64,000 bases of DNA, taken from Desulfobacteraceae bacterium (GTDB lineage: Bacteria; Desulfobacterota; Desulfobacteria; Desulfobacterales; Desulfobacteraceae). Positions 24,696 through 35,070 of the stretch are shown in pieces (position 1 is the first letter of the stretch; every line of letters begins with the position of its first letter). The translations under genes and the position numbers were made by a program. Below the pieces are notes generated by a model that ran no database searches, had not been told where the DNA came from, and saw only the letters and a list, made by a program, of their open reading frames with translations. The DNA is taken from assembly GCA_024225635.1 (NCBI GenBank), contig JAAEMK010000539.1, positions 1 to 64,000 on the forward strand, read 5' to 3'.

Positions 24696-27600
24696 CTATT
24701 CCTCTGCCGACCGGCAAAGGGTCTCCCAGTCGGTCTGGATCAAGGCCTCCCGCAGACGCTCTATTTCCCTTTCAAGAAGAGTGAGATCAATGGTTGCAGA
24801 CATGGTTTTCTCCTGCCTGGCAAGGTTTTCGATCTCCACGATCATCTCTCTTACTTTTTCCCCCCCGGCATTTGCCACCAGTCCCTGGAGACGGTGGGCG
24901 TTTTTATAAATGAGATCCGGGGCCTCTTTCGTGACCGCCTCTTTCAATTCTTCAAGATAGCCGGATACATCGCCCAGGAACGCCTGTATCAGCGCGTCGA
25001 TGATCTCCGGGTCACAGCCGCTGATATCAAGCAGGATTTCCGGATTCAGCACCACTGGTTCCAGGGTATCTCCCTCTACCTCCGCCACTCCGCCCGGGCC
25101 GGGGGTGGCAGCAAAATACTTTTCCAGGACCGAGAATACAGCTTTTGAGCTGATGGGTTTTGAAATGTAATCGGACATACCGGCCTCAAAACACTTTTCC
25201 CTGTCTCCCTGCATTGCCAGGGCTGTCATTGCAACGATGGGGATGGTTTCACCTTTTTTTCCCAGTTTGCGGATGAAACCGGTTGCTTCGAATCCGTCCA
25301 TCACCGGCATGTTGATATCCATAAAAACAATGTCGTATTCTTCTTCCTCAACCATGGATACAGCATCCCTGCCATTGGAAGAGATCTCAACAATGCAGCC
25401 GTACTTTTTCAAGATTTCCACACCAAGCATCCGGTTCATTAGATTGTCTTCAACCAGAAGAACCCGGATATCCGGCAGCAGTGCCGGCACTTCAGGCAAA
25501 TCCAGTTCCGGCACAATTTCAGACGTTTCCCTGTCGGAGTACGGCAGGCACAAATTAAACGAAAACACGGAACCTGAGCCCGGTTCGCTTTCCACCCGGA
25601 GTTCTCCTCCCATCATCCGCACGAGCTGGCGGCTGATGGGCAGGCCCAGCCCGGTCCCCCCATATTTCCGTGTTGTGGATTTATCAACCTGGGTGAATTG
25701 ATCGAAAATGGCTTCAAGTTCCCCGGCAGGGATGCCAACGCCTGTATCCGTCACTGAAATTTCGAGGCGGCAGATATCCTTGTCTTCTTTTTCCGCTGCC
25801 ACCTGGATAAGAATATGGCCTTTTTCCGTAAATTTGAGGGCATTCCCCGCCAGGTTAAGCAGGATTTGCCGGATGCGCGTGGGGTCACCGGTAAAACAGT
25901 CGGGAATGTCCAAGGGATACCATACAATGACCTCCACCCCCTTGTTCCGGGCCGAAAAAGCCATCACCCGGTCGATCTGCTCGACAATCTCCCTGAGATT
26001 GAAATCAACATTTTCAAGGGTGAGCTTCCCTGCCTGAATCTTGGAAAAATCCAGGATATCGTTCAGCACCGAAACCAGCATGCTTGCCGAACCGGAAATC
26101 GCTTTGGCATAATCCCGCTGCTTCGGGGTAAGTTCCGTTGTCAGGAGCAGTTCGGACATGCCCACAACGGCATTCATGGGCGTTCTGATTTCATGGCTCA
26201 TATTTGCGAGAAATTCGTCTTTGGCAATATCCGCTTTCCTTATTTTCCGATTCAGAATAGCGAGATGACGGTTCCTGACAAACAGGACGCCAAACATTAA
26301 AATACCCGCAACAACTATTTTCCATATGGTTGAATAGTCAAACCCACTTTCATAACGAACAGCTATCCATTTATTGTATATTTTCTGCCGCTCCTCTTCC
26401 GTCATGGATAGAACCGCTTTCTGCAGGATATCATACAACACCTTATCATCGTTCCTGACAGCGATGGAAAGCTCATACTCAAAATCAAGCTTTCCACTGA
26501 TTTTTATGTCCGAGAACCCCTGTTTACGGATACCGTAGCTTAGACTAACTACAGTATCGATAAATCCGAAAATTTCCTTTGACCTGACTTTTTTCAAACC
26601 GTCCTCCACATTATCCACTTCCATCAGGTCAACCCCCGGATATCTTTCCCTGAGTATTTGATAAAAAACATGCCCTTTTATTACAGCCAGTTTCCTGTCC
26701 AGAATCTGCTCTATTTTTTCTATAAAGAGTTCATCTTTTCCAGTGGCGACGACCACGGGAAAACTTAGCAACGGAGTAGTAAAGTTCAGATATTTTTTCC
26801 GGTCTTCGGTCTCCGAGGCAATGGAGAGGATATCGCATTTTCTTTGTTGGGCAAAAGCAAGAGATTCGCTCCAGGTGGACGTTTTTACAACATTGATTTT
26901 CTTTTCAATACGCCTGCTGATAATTTCCATGAAATCGGCAGCCATTCCTTCATGCTTCCCCTGGTCGTTCAGTTTCTCCAAAGGCATCCAGTCCGGATCG
27001 ACACACATTGTAACCGGGCCCCTTTGCTTAAGATAGGCTTGTTCCTCACGGGAAAAAAGCATTCCATATTTATCCTGGATTTCACCCAGCCATTTTTCTT
27101 TCAGTTTTTCTATCTCAGGGGGGGTGATGGAGGCATATGCCTTTTCAAACATCCTGTTCAGGACAGGCCAGTCTTTCCGGACAGCGATGTAAAGGGACGG
27201 TGCGACACTATCCATTTCATGGTGTATAAAAATTCCGGAAATTTTCAGGTTGTCCAGCAGATATTTACGGATACGATATCTTGCCACGGCCCCTATATCG
27301 ATGGTTGCGTCGGCGATACCGGAACAGACTGCTTCAAAAGCTTCCTGCATATTTCGTACAGCCAGAACAGTCACTTTTGGATAATGTTTTTTGAAATACG
27401 CATCAGTGACAAAGCCCTTTGGAACGGCAAGTATTTTTCCATTGAGCTGTTCGCTTTCATCTATATCGGGGGAATCTTTATGGACAATGAAATTATTCTT
27501 ACTGGTGTAATAATGCAGTGAATAAAATCCGTACGTCTCTCTTTCCCTGGTCTTAAATAAAGAATGAATGACATCGATTTCCCGTTCCTGGAACATCCGG

Positions 27601-29369
27601 TAAAGTTCATCCCATGTGTAGCCGTTAACAAATTCAACCCCTATCCCAATACGATCCGCAATCATTTTCACCAGGTCAGGACTTAGTCCCTGGGGCTGGT
27701 CTCCGAAAGCAAAATCAAAGGGCGGCCAGTCTATGCAGTTGGAAACCCGGATAACCGGATGTTTTTCCAGGAAGGCTTTTTCTTCATCGGTCAGCTTGAT
27801 TCTTTCCTGTTTTGTTTTTACTTCCTCAGCAAACCATTTTTTTTCGAGTTCCGATATTTCCCGGAGTGTAACCCGTTCCATGGTTTTTTCAAGTATGCTG
27901 TGGAGTTCAGGCCAGTCATTTCTGATGACAAAATAAAGGGGAACGCTTTGACGGTTGTCAAACTGCTTCAGACGGCCGCAGGTTTTCAATCCGCTGAACA
28001 TATTTTTTTTAATGACATATTTTGCTACCGAGTCAAATTCTATTGCAGCATAGGCCTTTCCGAGATAAACCGCTTCCAGTGTTTCACGGGTGGTTTCATA
28101 TTCAATGTATTTTATATTGTGATAGTTCTCTTTTAAAAAACCTGCAAACAAGGTATCTTTCAGGACTGCAACGGGTTTGTCTTTCAGATCATTGAGTTCC
28201 CGGATGTCGGGGTTTTCCCTGCTTGTAACATACACAATGCGATTCCGGTAAAACGGTTTTGTATAAAGCCCATATTTTTTTCTCTCTTCGGACATGCCTA
28301 CCGAATGAAGCAGATCGATCTTTCTATCATAAAACATCCTCAAAAGCTTGCTCCATGATTTGTCTCTTACATACTCAAGGGTAAAACCTGATTTTTGGGC
28401 CAGAAGATTAAGGTAATCAATACCAAAGCCAGTCGCGACACCACCATCATTGAGATCAAAAGGAGGCCAGTAAAAATTATTGATACGAACGACCGGATGT
28501 TCCACAAGAAATCTTTCTTCATCCTCTGTCAGAAAGAGTGCTTCCTTTTTCACTGTTTCATGATGCACAAGCCATTTCCGGCGGATTCTGTTCATCTCTT
28601 CAACAGTTACAGAATCCATGGCTTTGGCGAATATGGATTGAAGCACCCCCCAGTCATTTCGAATCCCCATGCGCAAATTGACACATTCATGATCACCGGC
28701 ATCCAATTCTCCCGACACATTAAGACCTGTAAGCATATGCCTGCTTATAAGGTAATTTAATATGGCGATCTTCCCTAAAGCGGCATCCGCTTTTCCATAT
28801 AATACGGCCTTAAGGGTGGAAAGGGGATCTTTTACGGCTAACAGCCTGATCCGGGGATATTCTTTAGTCAGAACCTCTTCACCAAAAGATCCCTTGGGAA
28901 CTGAAACGGTTTTACCGAAAAGCTGATCAATCATTTCATAGCGGTGTTCTCTTCTGCTCACGATGACATTGGGATTTGACACATAAGGCTCTGAACAAAT
29001 GAGGCACTTTTGCCTGTCATCGGTTTTGTCTATGTCGAGAATCACATCTATCTTTTTGTGTTTTATCATTTCGAGGAATTCATGCCTGTTGGGACCGGAG
29101 ACATATTCAATACCGAGTCCCGTCTTTCTGCTTAACAGATCCATGTAATCAATTGACAGCCCTTTGGGACTTCCCTTTTCCCGGAAGTTAAAGGGCGGCC
29201 AGTTTTTTTCGTTGCTGACACGAATAACAGGGTGGGCTTTAATAAACTCTTTTTCTTTCTCTGTGAATTCAAGCGTTGAGCCTTCAGGCAGGGCCGCAAA
29301 TAATATCAACGGCATCATCAATATAAAAAAGACGATACCCCATCCGGATATCAGGTTGATTTTTTTCAT
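24696..29369 (-). CDS. Hybrid histidine kinase with four periplasmic SBP_bac_3 domains (downstream paralogue)
   Basis: A 1557-residue BvgS/EvgS-like sensor. After a signal/anchor sequence it has four family-3 solute-binding (Venus flytrap) domains at about 35-275, 285-520, 528-765 and 775-1005. The first three open with a repeated motif, EEKxFxxxHPVIRVxN..WPPF, and close with an RxKW motif; the fourth is divergent ([16 protein letters not shown]). A transmembrane helix (1012-1030) leads to HisKA with [14 protein letters not shown] (near 1056), HATPase, a complete receiver ([19 protein letters not shown], near 1300) and an Hpt domain with [14 protein letters not shown] (near 1490). It lies 7 bases after an even larger paralogue and lacks that protein's degenerate extra receiver. 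Four flytraps is twice the BvgS number. The ligand is unknown. The sensor part is AT-richer than the kinase part. Confidence 0.93.
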   Translation of the reverse strand: MKKINLISGWGIVFFILMMPLILFAALPEGSTLEFTEKEKEFIKAHPVIRVSNEKNWPPFNFREKGSPKGLSIDYMDLLSRKTGLGIEYVSGPNRHEFLEMIKHKKIDVILDIDKTDDRQKCLICSEPYVSNPNVIVSRREHRYEMIDQLFGKTVSVPKGSFGEEVLTKEYPRIRLLAVKDPLSTLKAVLYGKADAALGKIAILNYLISRHMLTGLNVSGELDAGDHECVNLRMGIRNDWGVLQSIFAKAMDSVTVEEMNRIRRKWLVHHETVKKEALFLTEDEERFLVEHPVVRINNFYWPPFDLNDGGVATGFGIDYLNLLAQKSGFTLEYVRDKSWSKLLRMFYDRKIDLLHSVGMSEERKKYGLYTKPFYRNRIVYVTSRENPDIRELNDLKDKPVAVLKDTLFAGFLKENYHNIKYIEYETTRETLEAVYLGKAYAAIEFDSVAKYVIKKNMFSGLKTCGRLKQFDNRQSVPLYFVIRNDWPELHSILEKTMERVTLREISELEKKWFAEEVKTKQERIKLTDEEKAFLEKHPVIRVSNCIDWPPFDFAFGDQPQGLSPDLVKMIADRIGIGVEFVNGYTWDELYRMFQEREIDVIHSLFKTRERETYGFYSLHYYTSKNNFIVHKDSPDIDESEQLNGKILAVPKGFVTDAYFKKHYPKVTVLAVRNMQEAFEAVCSGIADATIDIGAVARYRIRKYLLDNLKISGIFIHHEMDSVAPSLYIAVRKDWPVLNRMFEKAYASITPPEIEKLKEKWLGEIQDKYGMLFSREEQAYLKQRGPVTMCVDPDWMPLEKLNDQGKHEGMAADFMEIISRRIEKKINVVKTSTWSESLAFAQQRKCDILSIASETEDRKKYLNFTTPLLSFPVVVATGKDELFIEKIEQILDRKLAVIKGHVFYQILRERYPGVDLMEVDNVEDGLKKVRSKEIFGFIDTVVSLSYGIRKQGFSDIKISGKLDFEYELSIAVRNDDKVLYDILQKAVLSMTEEERQKIYNKWIAVRYESGFDYSTIWKIVVAGILMFGVLFVRNRHLAILNRKIRKADIAKDEFLANMSHEIRTPMNAVVGMSELLLTTELTPKQRDYAKAISGSASMLVSVLNDILDFSKIQAGKLTLENVDFNLREIVEQIDRVMAFSARNKGVEVIVWYPLDIPDCFTGDPTRIRQILLNLAGNALKFTEKGHILIQVAAEKEDKDICRLEISVTDTGVGIPAGELEAIFDQFTQVDKSTTRKYGGTGLGLPISRQLVRMMGGELRVESEPGSGSVFSFNLCLPYSDRETSEIVPELDLPEVPALLPDIRVLLVEDNLMNRMLGVEILKKYGCIVEISSNGRDAVSMVEEEEYDIVFMDINMPVMDGFEATGFIRKLGKKGETIPIVAMTALAMQGDREKCFEAGMSDYISKPISSKAVFSVLEKYFAATPGPGGVAEVEGDTLEPVVLNPEILLDISGCDPEIIDALIQAFLGDVSGYLEELKEAVTKEAPDLIYKNAHRLQGLVANAGGEKVREMIVEIENLARQEKTMSATIDLTLLEREIERLREALIQTDWETLCRSAEE

Positions 29370-29376
29370 GGTTTCC

Positions 29377-32300
29377 CTACCTTCCGATACGTGACCGGGA
29401 AAGGGTCTCCCAGTCGGTTTGGCTCAAGGCCTCTTTAAGACGCTCTATTTCCCTTTCAATAAGAGTGAGATCAATGGCAGGGGGCATGGGTTTCTCATGC
29501 CTGGCCAGGTTTTCTATCTCCACGATCATCTCCCGGGCTTTTTCCCCCCCGGCATTTGCCACCAGTCCCTGGAGACGGTGGGCGTTTTTATAAATGAGAT
29601 CCGGGGCCTGTTTTGTGACCGCCTCTTTCAATTCTTCAAGATAGCCGGACACATCCCCCAGGAACGCCTGAATCAGTGCGTCGATGATCTCCGGGTCAAA
29701 CCCGCTGATATCGAGCAGGTTTTCCGGATTCAGCACCATTGGTTCCAGGGTATCTCCCTCTACCTCCTCCCCTCCGCCCGGGCCGGACGTGGAAACAAAA
29801 TACTTTTCCAGGACCGCGAATATCGCTTTTGAGCTGATGGGCTTTGAAATGTAATCGGACATACCGGCCTTAAAACACTTTTCCCTGTCGCCCTGCATTG
29901 CCAGGGCTGTCATTGCAACGATGGGGATGGTTTCACCTTTCTTGCCAAGCTTGCGGATGGAACCTGCTGCTTCGAATCCATCCATCACCGGCATGTTGAT
30001 ATCCATAAAAATCATGTCATATTCTTTTTCCTCAAACGTGGATACAGCGTCCCTGCCATTGGAAGCGATATCAACAATGCAGCCGTACTTTTTCAAGATT
30101 TCCACACCAAGCATCCGGTTCATTAAATTGTCTTCAACCAGAAGTACCCGTATATCCGGCAGCAGAGCCGGCTTGTCCCGGGGCGGCCCGGGTCCGGAGT
30201 CGATCCTTGACGGCTCTTGTTCGAGGGGCATCCAGGCCTCCCTGAGCGTCCTGAAAAAATCGGCCGCACAAACGGGTTTATTAAGCCATGCAGCAAAATA
30301 TGCCTGCATATCCAAAGGCAGCTTATCCAGGGGGATATTGGCGGAAAGAAGAATCAGCACGGTATCCTTCAAATCAGGATCGTTCTTTATAATTCCGGCA
30401 AGCTCCCCCCCGTTCATTGCCAGCATATCGAAATCCAGAAAAGCAATTTTAAAGGGACTGCCCCCGGCATGGGCCCTTCGCAGCCATACCAGGGCCTCTT
30501 CCCCCGAAGCAGCCGCGTCACAGGGAACATTCCTCTGCCTCAGATAGGCTGTTATGATCTCACGGTTGTTCTCATTGCCATTCACCACCAGTACAGGCAC
30601 TCCAGACAAATCCAGTTCCGGCACAATTCCAGGCGCTTCCGCGTCAGAGTATGGAAGACATAAATTAAAAGAAAACACGGAGCCTGCGCCCTGCTCGCTT
30701 TCAACACGGAGCACTCCCCCCATCATCTGTACGAGCTGACGGCTGATGGGCAGACCCAGACCGGTCCCGCCATATTTTCGTGTTGTGGATTTGTCAACTT
30801 GAGTGAATTGATCGAAAATAGTATCAAGTTCCCCGGGAGGGATGCCAACGCCTGTATCCATCACTGAAAGTTCGAGAGAGCAAACATCCTTGTTTCCTTT
30901 GTCCTTTGTCACCTGAACCTGAATAAGAATATGGCCCTTTTCAGTAAACTTGAGGGCATTTCCCGCCAGGTTAAGCAGGACTTGTCGAATCCGCGTGGGA
31001 TCACCTGTAAAACAGTCGGGAATGTCCAGAGGATACCATACAATCACCTCCACCCCCTTGCCCTGGGCGGAGAAAGCCATCACCCGGCCGATCTGCTCGA
31101 TTATCTCCCTGAGATTGAAAGCGACATTTTCAAGTGTGAGTTTCCCTGCCTGGATCTTGGAAAAATCAAGTATATCATTCAGCACTGAAACCAGCATGCT
31201 TGCCGAACCGGAAATCGCATTGGCATAATCCCGCTGTTTTGGCGTAAGTTCCGTTGCCAGGAGCAGTTCCGACATGCCCACAACGGCATTCATGGGCGTT
31301 CTGATTTCATGGCTCATATTTGCGAGAAATTCGTTTTTGGCAATATCCGCTTTCCTTATTTTCCGGTTTAGAATAGCGAGATGACGGTTCCAGACAAACA
31401 GGATGCCAAACATTAAAATAGATGTAACAACGATTTTCCATATGGCTGAATAGTCACCCCCCCTTTCATAACGAACAGCAATCCATTTATTGTATATACG
31501 ATGCCGTTCCTCTTCCGTCAGGGATAGAACCGCTTTCTGCAGGATATCATACAGCACCTTATCATCGTTCCTGACAGCTATGGAAAGCTCCTGCACAAGA
31601 TCAAGCTTTCCACCGATCTTTATATCCGAGTCCCCCTGTTTACGGATATTGTAACTTATGGAAGCCAGAGCGTCGATAAGTCCGAAAACCGATTTTAACC
31701 TGACTTGACTCAGACCGTCTTCAACATTATCTACTTCAATCAGGGCAATGTCCGGATACTTTTCCATGAGTATTTCACGAAGAGCGCTCCCTTTCACGAC
31801 CGCAAGCTTCCTGTCCAGGACCTGCTCTATTTTCTCTATAAAGAGCTCATCTTTCCCAGTGGCAACGACAATGGGAAAACTCAGCAACGGGGAAGTAAAG
31901 TTCAGATATTTATTCCGGTCTTCGGTCGCCATGGCAAGGGAAAGAATATCGCATTTCCTTTGTCGGGCAAACGCCATGGATTCGCTCCAGGCGGAAGTTT
32001 TGACAACATTGATTTCCTTTTCAATACGCCTGCTGATAATTTCCATGAAATCGGCGGCCATTCCTTCATGCTTCCCCTGGTCGTTCAGTTTTTCCAAAGG
32101 CATCCAGTCCGGATCGACACACATTGTAACCGGGCCCCTTTGCTCCAGATAGGCTTGTTCTTCGCGGGAAAAAAGCATTCCATATTTATCCTGGATTTCA
32201 CCCAGCCACTTTTCTTTCAGTTTTTCTATCTCAGGGGGGGTGATGGAGGCATATGCCTTTTCAAACATCCTGTTCAGGACAGGCCAGTCGTTCCGGACAG

Positions 32301-34485
32301 AGATGTAAAGGGACGGTGCGACACTATCCCTTTCAGGGTTTGTAAAAGTTCCTGAAATTTTCAGGTTGTCCAGCAGATGCTTACGGATACGATATCTTGC
32401 CAAGGCCCCTATTTCAATGGTTGCGTCAGCTTTGCCGGAACAGACGAGTTCAAACGCTTCATGCATATTTCGTACAGCCAGAACAGTCACTTTTGGATGA
32501 TGTTTTTTGAAATACGTTTCATAGAACCAGCCCTTTGGAACGGCAAGGCTTTTTCCATTGAGCTGTTCGTTTTCATCTATATCAGGGGAATCTTTATGGA
32601 CAACGAACTTTTCCTTACTGGTGTAAAAAGGGAGTGAAAAAAATCCGTACGTTTCTCTTTCGCTTGTCTTAAATATAGAATGCACGACATCGATTTCCCG
32701 TTCCCGGAACATCTGCATGAGTTCATCCCATGTATAACCGTTTACAAATTCAACACCAATGCCAATACGATCCGCAATCATTTTCACCAGGTCAATACTA
32801 AATCCCTGGGGCTGGTCTCCGATGGCGAAATCAAAGGGCGGCCAGTCTGTTTCATTGGAAACCCGGATAACCGGATGATTTTCCAGGAAGACTTTTTCTT
32901 CATCCGTCAGCTGAATTCTTACCTGTTTTGCTTTAAATTTCCCAGCAAACCATTTTTTTTCGAGTTCCAATATTTCACCGGGGGTAAGCCGTTGCATGGT
33001 TTTCTCAAGTATGCTGTGGAGTTCCGGCCAGTCATTTCTGACAACAAAATAAAGGGGGACGTTTTGCCTGCTGTCAAACTCTTTCAGGTAGCCGCAGGTT
33101 TTAAATCCGGTGAACATATTTTTTTTAATGGAATATTTTGCCGGCGATTCAAATTCTATTGCAGCGTAGGCTTTTCCGCGATAAACCGCTTCCAGTGTTT
33201 CACGGGTGTTTTCATATTCGGTGATTTTTATATCCTGATAATTCTTTTTAAGAAAACTTACAAACGCGTTATTTTCATATACTGCAACGGTTTTGCCTTT
33301 CAGCTCATTCAATTCCCGGATATCAGGATTATCCCTGTTTGTCACATACACAATGCGATCCCAGTAAAACGGTTTTGTATAAAGGCCGATTTTTTTTCTT
33401 TCTTTCGACATGCCTGCCGAATGGAGCAGATCGATCTTTTTATCACTAAACATCTTCAGAAGGTTACTCCATGACATGTCTCTTACATATTGAAGGTTCA
33501 AACCTGACTTTTGGGCTAAAAGATTGAGATAATCAACACCGAATCCGGTGGCGAACCCACCCGCATTGATATCAAAAGGAGGCCAGTTGGAATTGCTGAC
33601 AAAGATGACCGGATGTTCCACAAGAAATTTCTCTTCATCCTCTGTCAGAAACGTGGATCTCTTTTCCATTTTTTCATAATTCACAAGCCATTTCTGCCTG
33701 ATCCTGTTCATCTCTTCAACAGTTACACCGGCCATGGCCTTGCCCAATATGGATTGAAGGAGCCCCCAGTCATTTCGGACACCGATGCGCAAGTTCGCAT
33801 ATTCATGATCCCCCATATCCAATTCTCCCGAGACATTAAGACCTGCCAGCAGGTGCCTGTTTATAAGGTAATTTAATATGATAATCTGCCCTACAGCGGC
33901 ATCGGCTTTTCCATACAATACGGCCTTAAGGCTGGAAAGGGTATCTTTTACGGTCAGCTGCCTGATCCGGGGATATTTTTTAGCCAGAACCTCTTCATAG
34001 AAAAATCCCTTGGGAAATGAAACGGTTTTACCGAAAAGCTGATCAATCGTTTCATAGCTGTCTTCTTTTCTGCTCACTATGACATTGGGATTTGACACAT
34101 AAGGTTTTGAATAAAGGACATACTTCCGGCGGTCAGCGGTTTTTACAATGTCGTTGAGAACATCTATCTCTTTCCGTTTTATCATTTCAAGAAATTCATT
34201 CCAGGTGGGACCGGTGATATATTCAATACGGAGTCCCGTCTTCCGGCTCAGCAGATCCATATAATCAATTGACAGCCCTTTGGGACACCCCTTCTCGTTA
34301 AAGTTAAACGGCATCCAGTTTTTTTCGTTGTTAACACGAATAACAGGATGGGCTTTGATAAACGCTTTTTCTTCCTCGGTGAACTCAGGCATTGGGCCTT
34401 CCGGCAGGACCGCAAATGATGTCAACGGCATCAGCACTATCAAAAAAGCGATCACACATCTGAAAATCAGGCTGATTTTTTCCAT
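29377..34485 (-). CDS. Hybrid histidine kinase with four SBP_bac_3 domains and two receivers (upstream paralogue)
   Basis: A 1702-residue paralogue of the following gene, same order: signal sequence, four solute-binding domains (about 35-275, 285-520, 528-765, 775-1005), transmembrane helix near 1015, HisKA ([10 protein letters not shown] near 1058), HATPase, receivers, Hpt (NAHRLQG). It differs by an extra receiver at about 1293-1430. That receiver reads [10 protein letters not shown] where an acidic pair is expected, so its Mg2+ site looks broken, though FLDFDM and NKPV remain; it is likely a pseudo-receiver. The second receiver is intact. The protein ends SRSRIGR, the last residues encoded by DNA matching the leader upstream of its own start, which marks the duplication junction. 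It is the first gene of a run with the downstream paralogue and probably the response regulator at 23913-24566. Confidence 0.93.
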   Translation of the reverse strand: MEKISLIFRCVIAFLIVLMPLTSFAVLPEGPMPEFTEEEKAFIKAHPVIRVNNEKNWMPFNFNEKGCPKGLSIDYMDLLSRKTGLRIEYITGPTWNEFLEMIKRKEIDVLNDIVKTADRRKYVLYSKPYVSNPNVIVSRKEDSYETIDQLFGKTVSFPKGFFYEEVLAKKYPRIRQLTVKDTLSSLKAVLYGKADAAVGQIIILNYLINRHLLAGLNVSGELDMGDHEYANLRIGVRNDWGLLQSILGKAMAGVTVEEMNRIRQKWLVNYEKMEKRSTFLTEDEEKFLVEHPVIFVSNSNWPPFDINAGGFATGFGVDYLNLLAQKSGLNLQYVRDMSWSNLLKMFSDKKIDLLHSAGMSKERKKIGLYTKPFYWDRIVYVTNRDNPDIRELNELKGKTVAVYENNAFVSFLKKNYQDIKITEYENTRETLEAVYRGKAYAAIEFESPAKYSIKKNMFTGFKTCGYLKEFDSRQNVPLYFVVRNDWPELHSILEKTMQRLTPGEILELEKKWFAGKFKAKQVRIQLTDEEKVFLENHPVIRVSNETDWPPFDFAIGDQPQGFSIDLVKMIADRIGIGVEFVNGYTWDELMQMFREREIDVVHSIFKTSERETYGFFSLPFYTSKEKFVVHKDSPDIDENEQLNGKSLAVPKGWFYETYFKKHHPKVTVLAVRNMHEAFELVCSGKADATIEIGALARYRIRKHLLDNLKISGTFTNPERDSVAPSLYISVRNDWPVLNRMFEKAYASITPPEIEKLKEKWLGEIQDKYGMLFSREEQAYLEQRGPVTMCVDPDWMPLEKLNDQGKHEGMAADFMEIISRRIEKEINVVKTSAWSESMAFARQRKCDILSLAMATEDRNKYLNFTSPLLSFPIVVATGKDELFIEKIEQVLDRKLAVVKGSALREILMEKYPDIALIEVDNVEDGLSQVRLKSVFGLIDALASISYNIRKQGDSDIKIGGKLDLVQELSIAVRNDDKVLYDILQKAVLSLTEEERHRIYNKWIAVRYERGGDYSAIWKIVVTSILMFGILFVWNRHLAILNRKIRKADIAKNEFLANMSHEIRTPMNAVVGMSELLLATELTPKQRDYANAISGSASMLVSVLNDILDFSKIQAGKLTLENVAFNLREIIEQIGRVMAFSAQGKGVEVIVWYPLDIPDCFTGDPTRIRQVLLNLAGNALKFTEKGHILIQVQVTKDKGNKDVCSLELSVMDTGVGIPPGELDTIFDQFTQVDKSTTRKYGGTGLGLPISRQLVQMMGGVLRVESEQGAGSVFSFNLCLPYSDAEAPGIVPELDLSGVPVLVVNGNENNREIITAYLRQRNVPCDAAASGEEALVWLRRAHAGGSPFKIAFLDFDMLAMNGGELAGIIKNDPDLKDTVLILLSANIPLDKLPLDMQAYFAAWLNKPVCAADFFRTLREAWMPLEQEPSRIDSGPGPPRDKPALLPDIRVLLVEDNLMNRMLGVEILKKYGCIVDIASNGRDAVSTFEEKEYDMIFMDINMPVMDGFEAAGSIRKLGKKGETIPIVAMTALAMQGDREKCFKAGMSDYISKPISSKAIFAVLEKYFVSTSGPGGGEEVEGDTLEPMVLNPENLLDISGFDPEIIDALIQAFLGDVSGYLEELKEAVTKQAPDLIYKNAHRLQGLVANAGGEKAREMIVEIENLARHEKPMPPAIDLTLIEREIERLKEALSQTDWETLSRSRIGR

Positions 34486-34807
34486 GGTTACCTTACCTTC
34501 CGATACAAATGCGGCTTATGATTCCAGGCAGGCGTATTTGAGAATATGGCCGGATCACAGGCAGGAACGCCTGTATTGGGGCGTGATTAGCACTTCAGCG
34601 ATTAAATGTGAACTCGAATATTCCGTAAATTATCTATTCACGGAATCCGACAGGAGACTGTATGCATTGAGGGGCACAATATTTCTAAACGGTTGCCATA
34701 CTTTTCCGCACATGTTTTTTTACGAAAAACTATATCATGAAACAGTTATAAAATCAGCACCATAAGGAAATAAACCAGATATGGAACGGAGCTGCCCGGA
34801 TATGGAG
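34486..34807 (-). other. Intergenic region upstream of the giant kinase operon
   Basis: No gene is apparent in these 322 AT-rich bases. The first 22 bases upstream of the kinase start match the leader before the second kinase. Two inverted repeats are visible: TTCCGT...ACGGAA at 34621-34642 with a 10-12 base spacer, and GCAGGCGT...ACGCCTG around 34532-34573. Either could be an operator; neither matches a regulator site I know. Confidence 0.4.
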
Positions 34808-34984
34808 TCAGGCCATGGTAACCTGTTGATATAATTCACCACGTCCCCCCTGGACCAGGAAGCCGGATGGGACAAGGGGCGCCACCCACCCGATTCCCTT
34901 CTGGGCGGCCAGGATTCCCAAGACACTCCCATAGGCGGCCACCGGGAGATTAGCGGCAAACCCGGCCCTGAAGAATGTCATCAT
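34808..34984 (-). pseudogene. Truncated azlC-like gene remnant
   Basis: With an excellent AAGGAGG six bases before a double ATG, a 58-codon frame begins MMTFFRAGFAANLPVAAYG and continues SVLGILAAQKGIGWV. This resembles the N terminus of AzlC-family branched-chain amino-acid exporters, which share the pattern LPVA-YG-VLG-LAAQKG. After about residue 36 similarity stops and a TGA follows at 34808. A further frame downstream has a hydrophobic end (PYLVYFLMVLIL) that might be more debris. A full AzlC is around 230-240 residues, so this is a decayed gene or, less likely, a small unrelated membrane peptide. The good ribosome site means the peptide could still be made. Confidence 0.6.
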
Positions 34985-35070
34985 ACCGTGCCTCCTTATC
35001 TTTTATTTCCACAAGAATTAGCAGAAAACGCAGAAGCGGGTCTTGAACAAAATTGCTCTTCTTTCACCTT

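Noticed and set aside
24696-34485. Possible assembly duplication of the giant kinases
   Set aside because: The two copies differ throughout by many substitutions and by a 435-base in-frame segment, so they are true paralogues.
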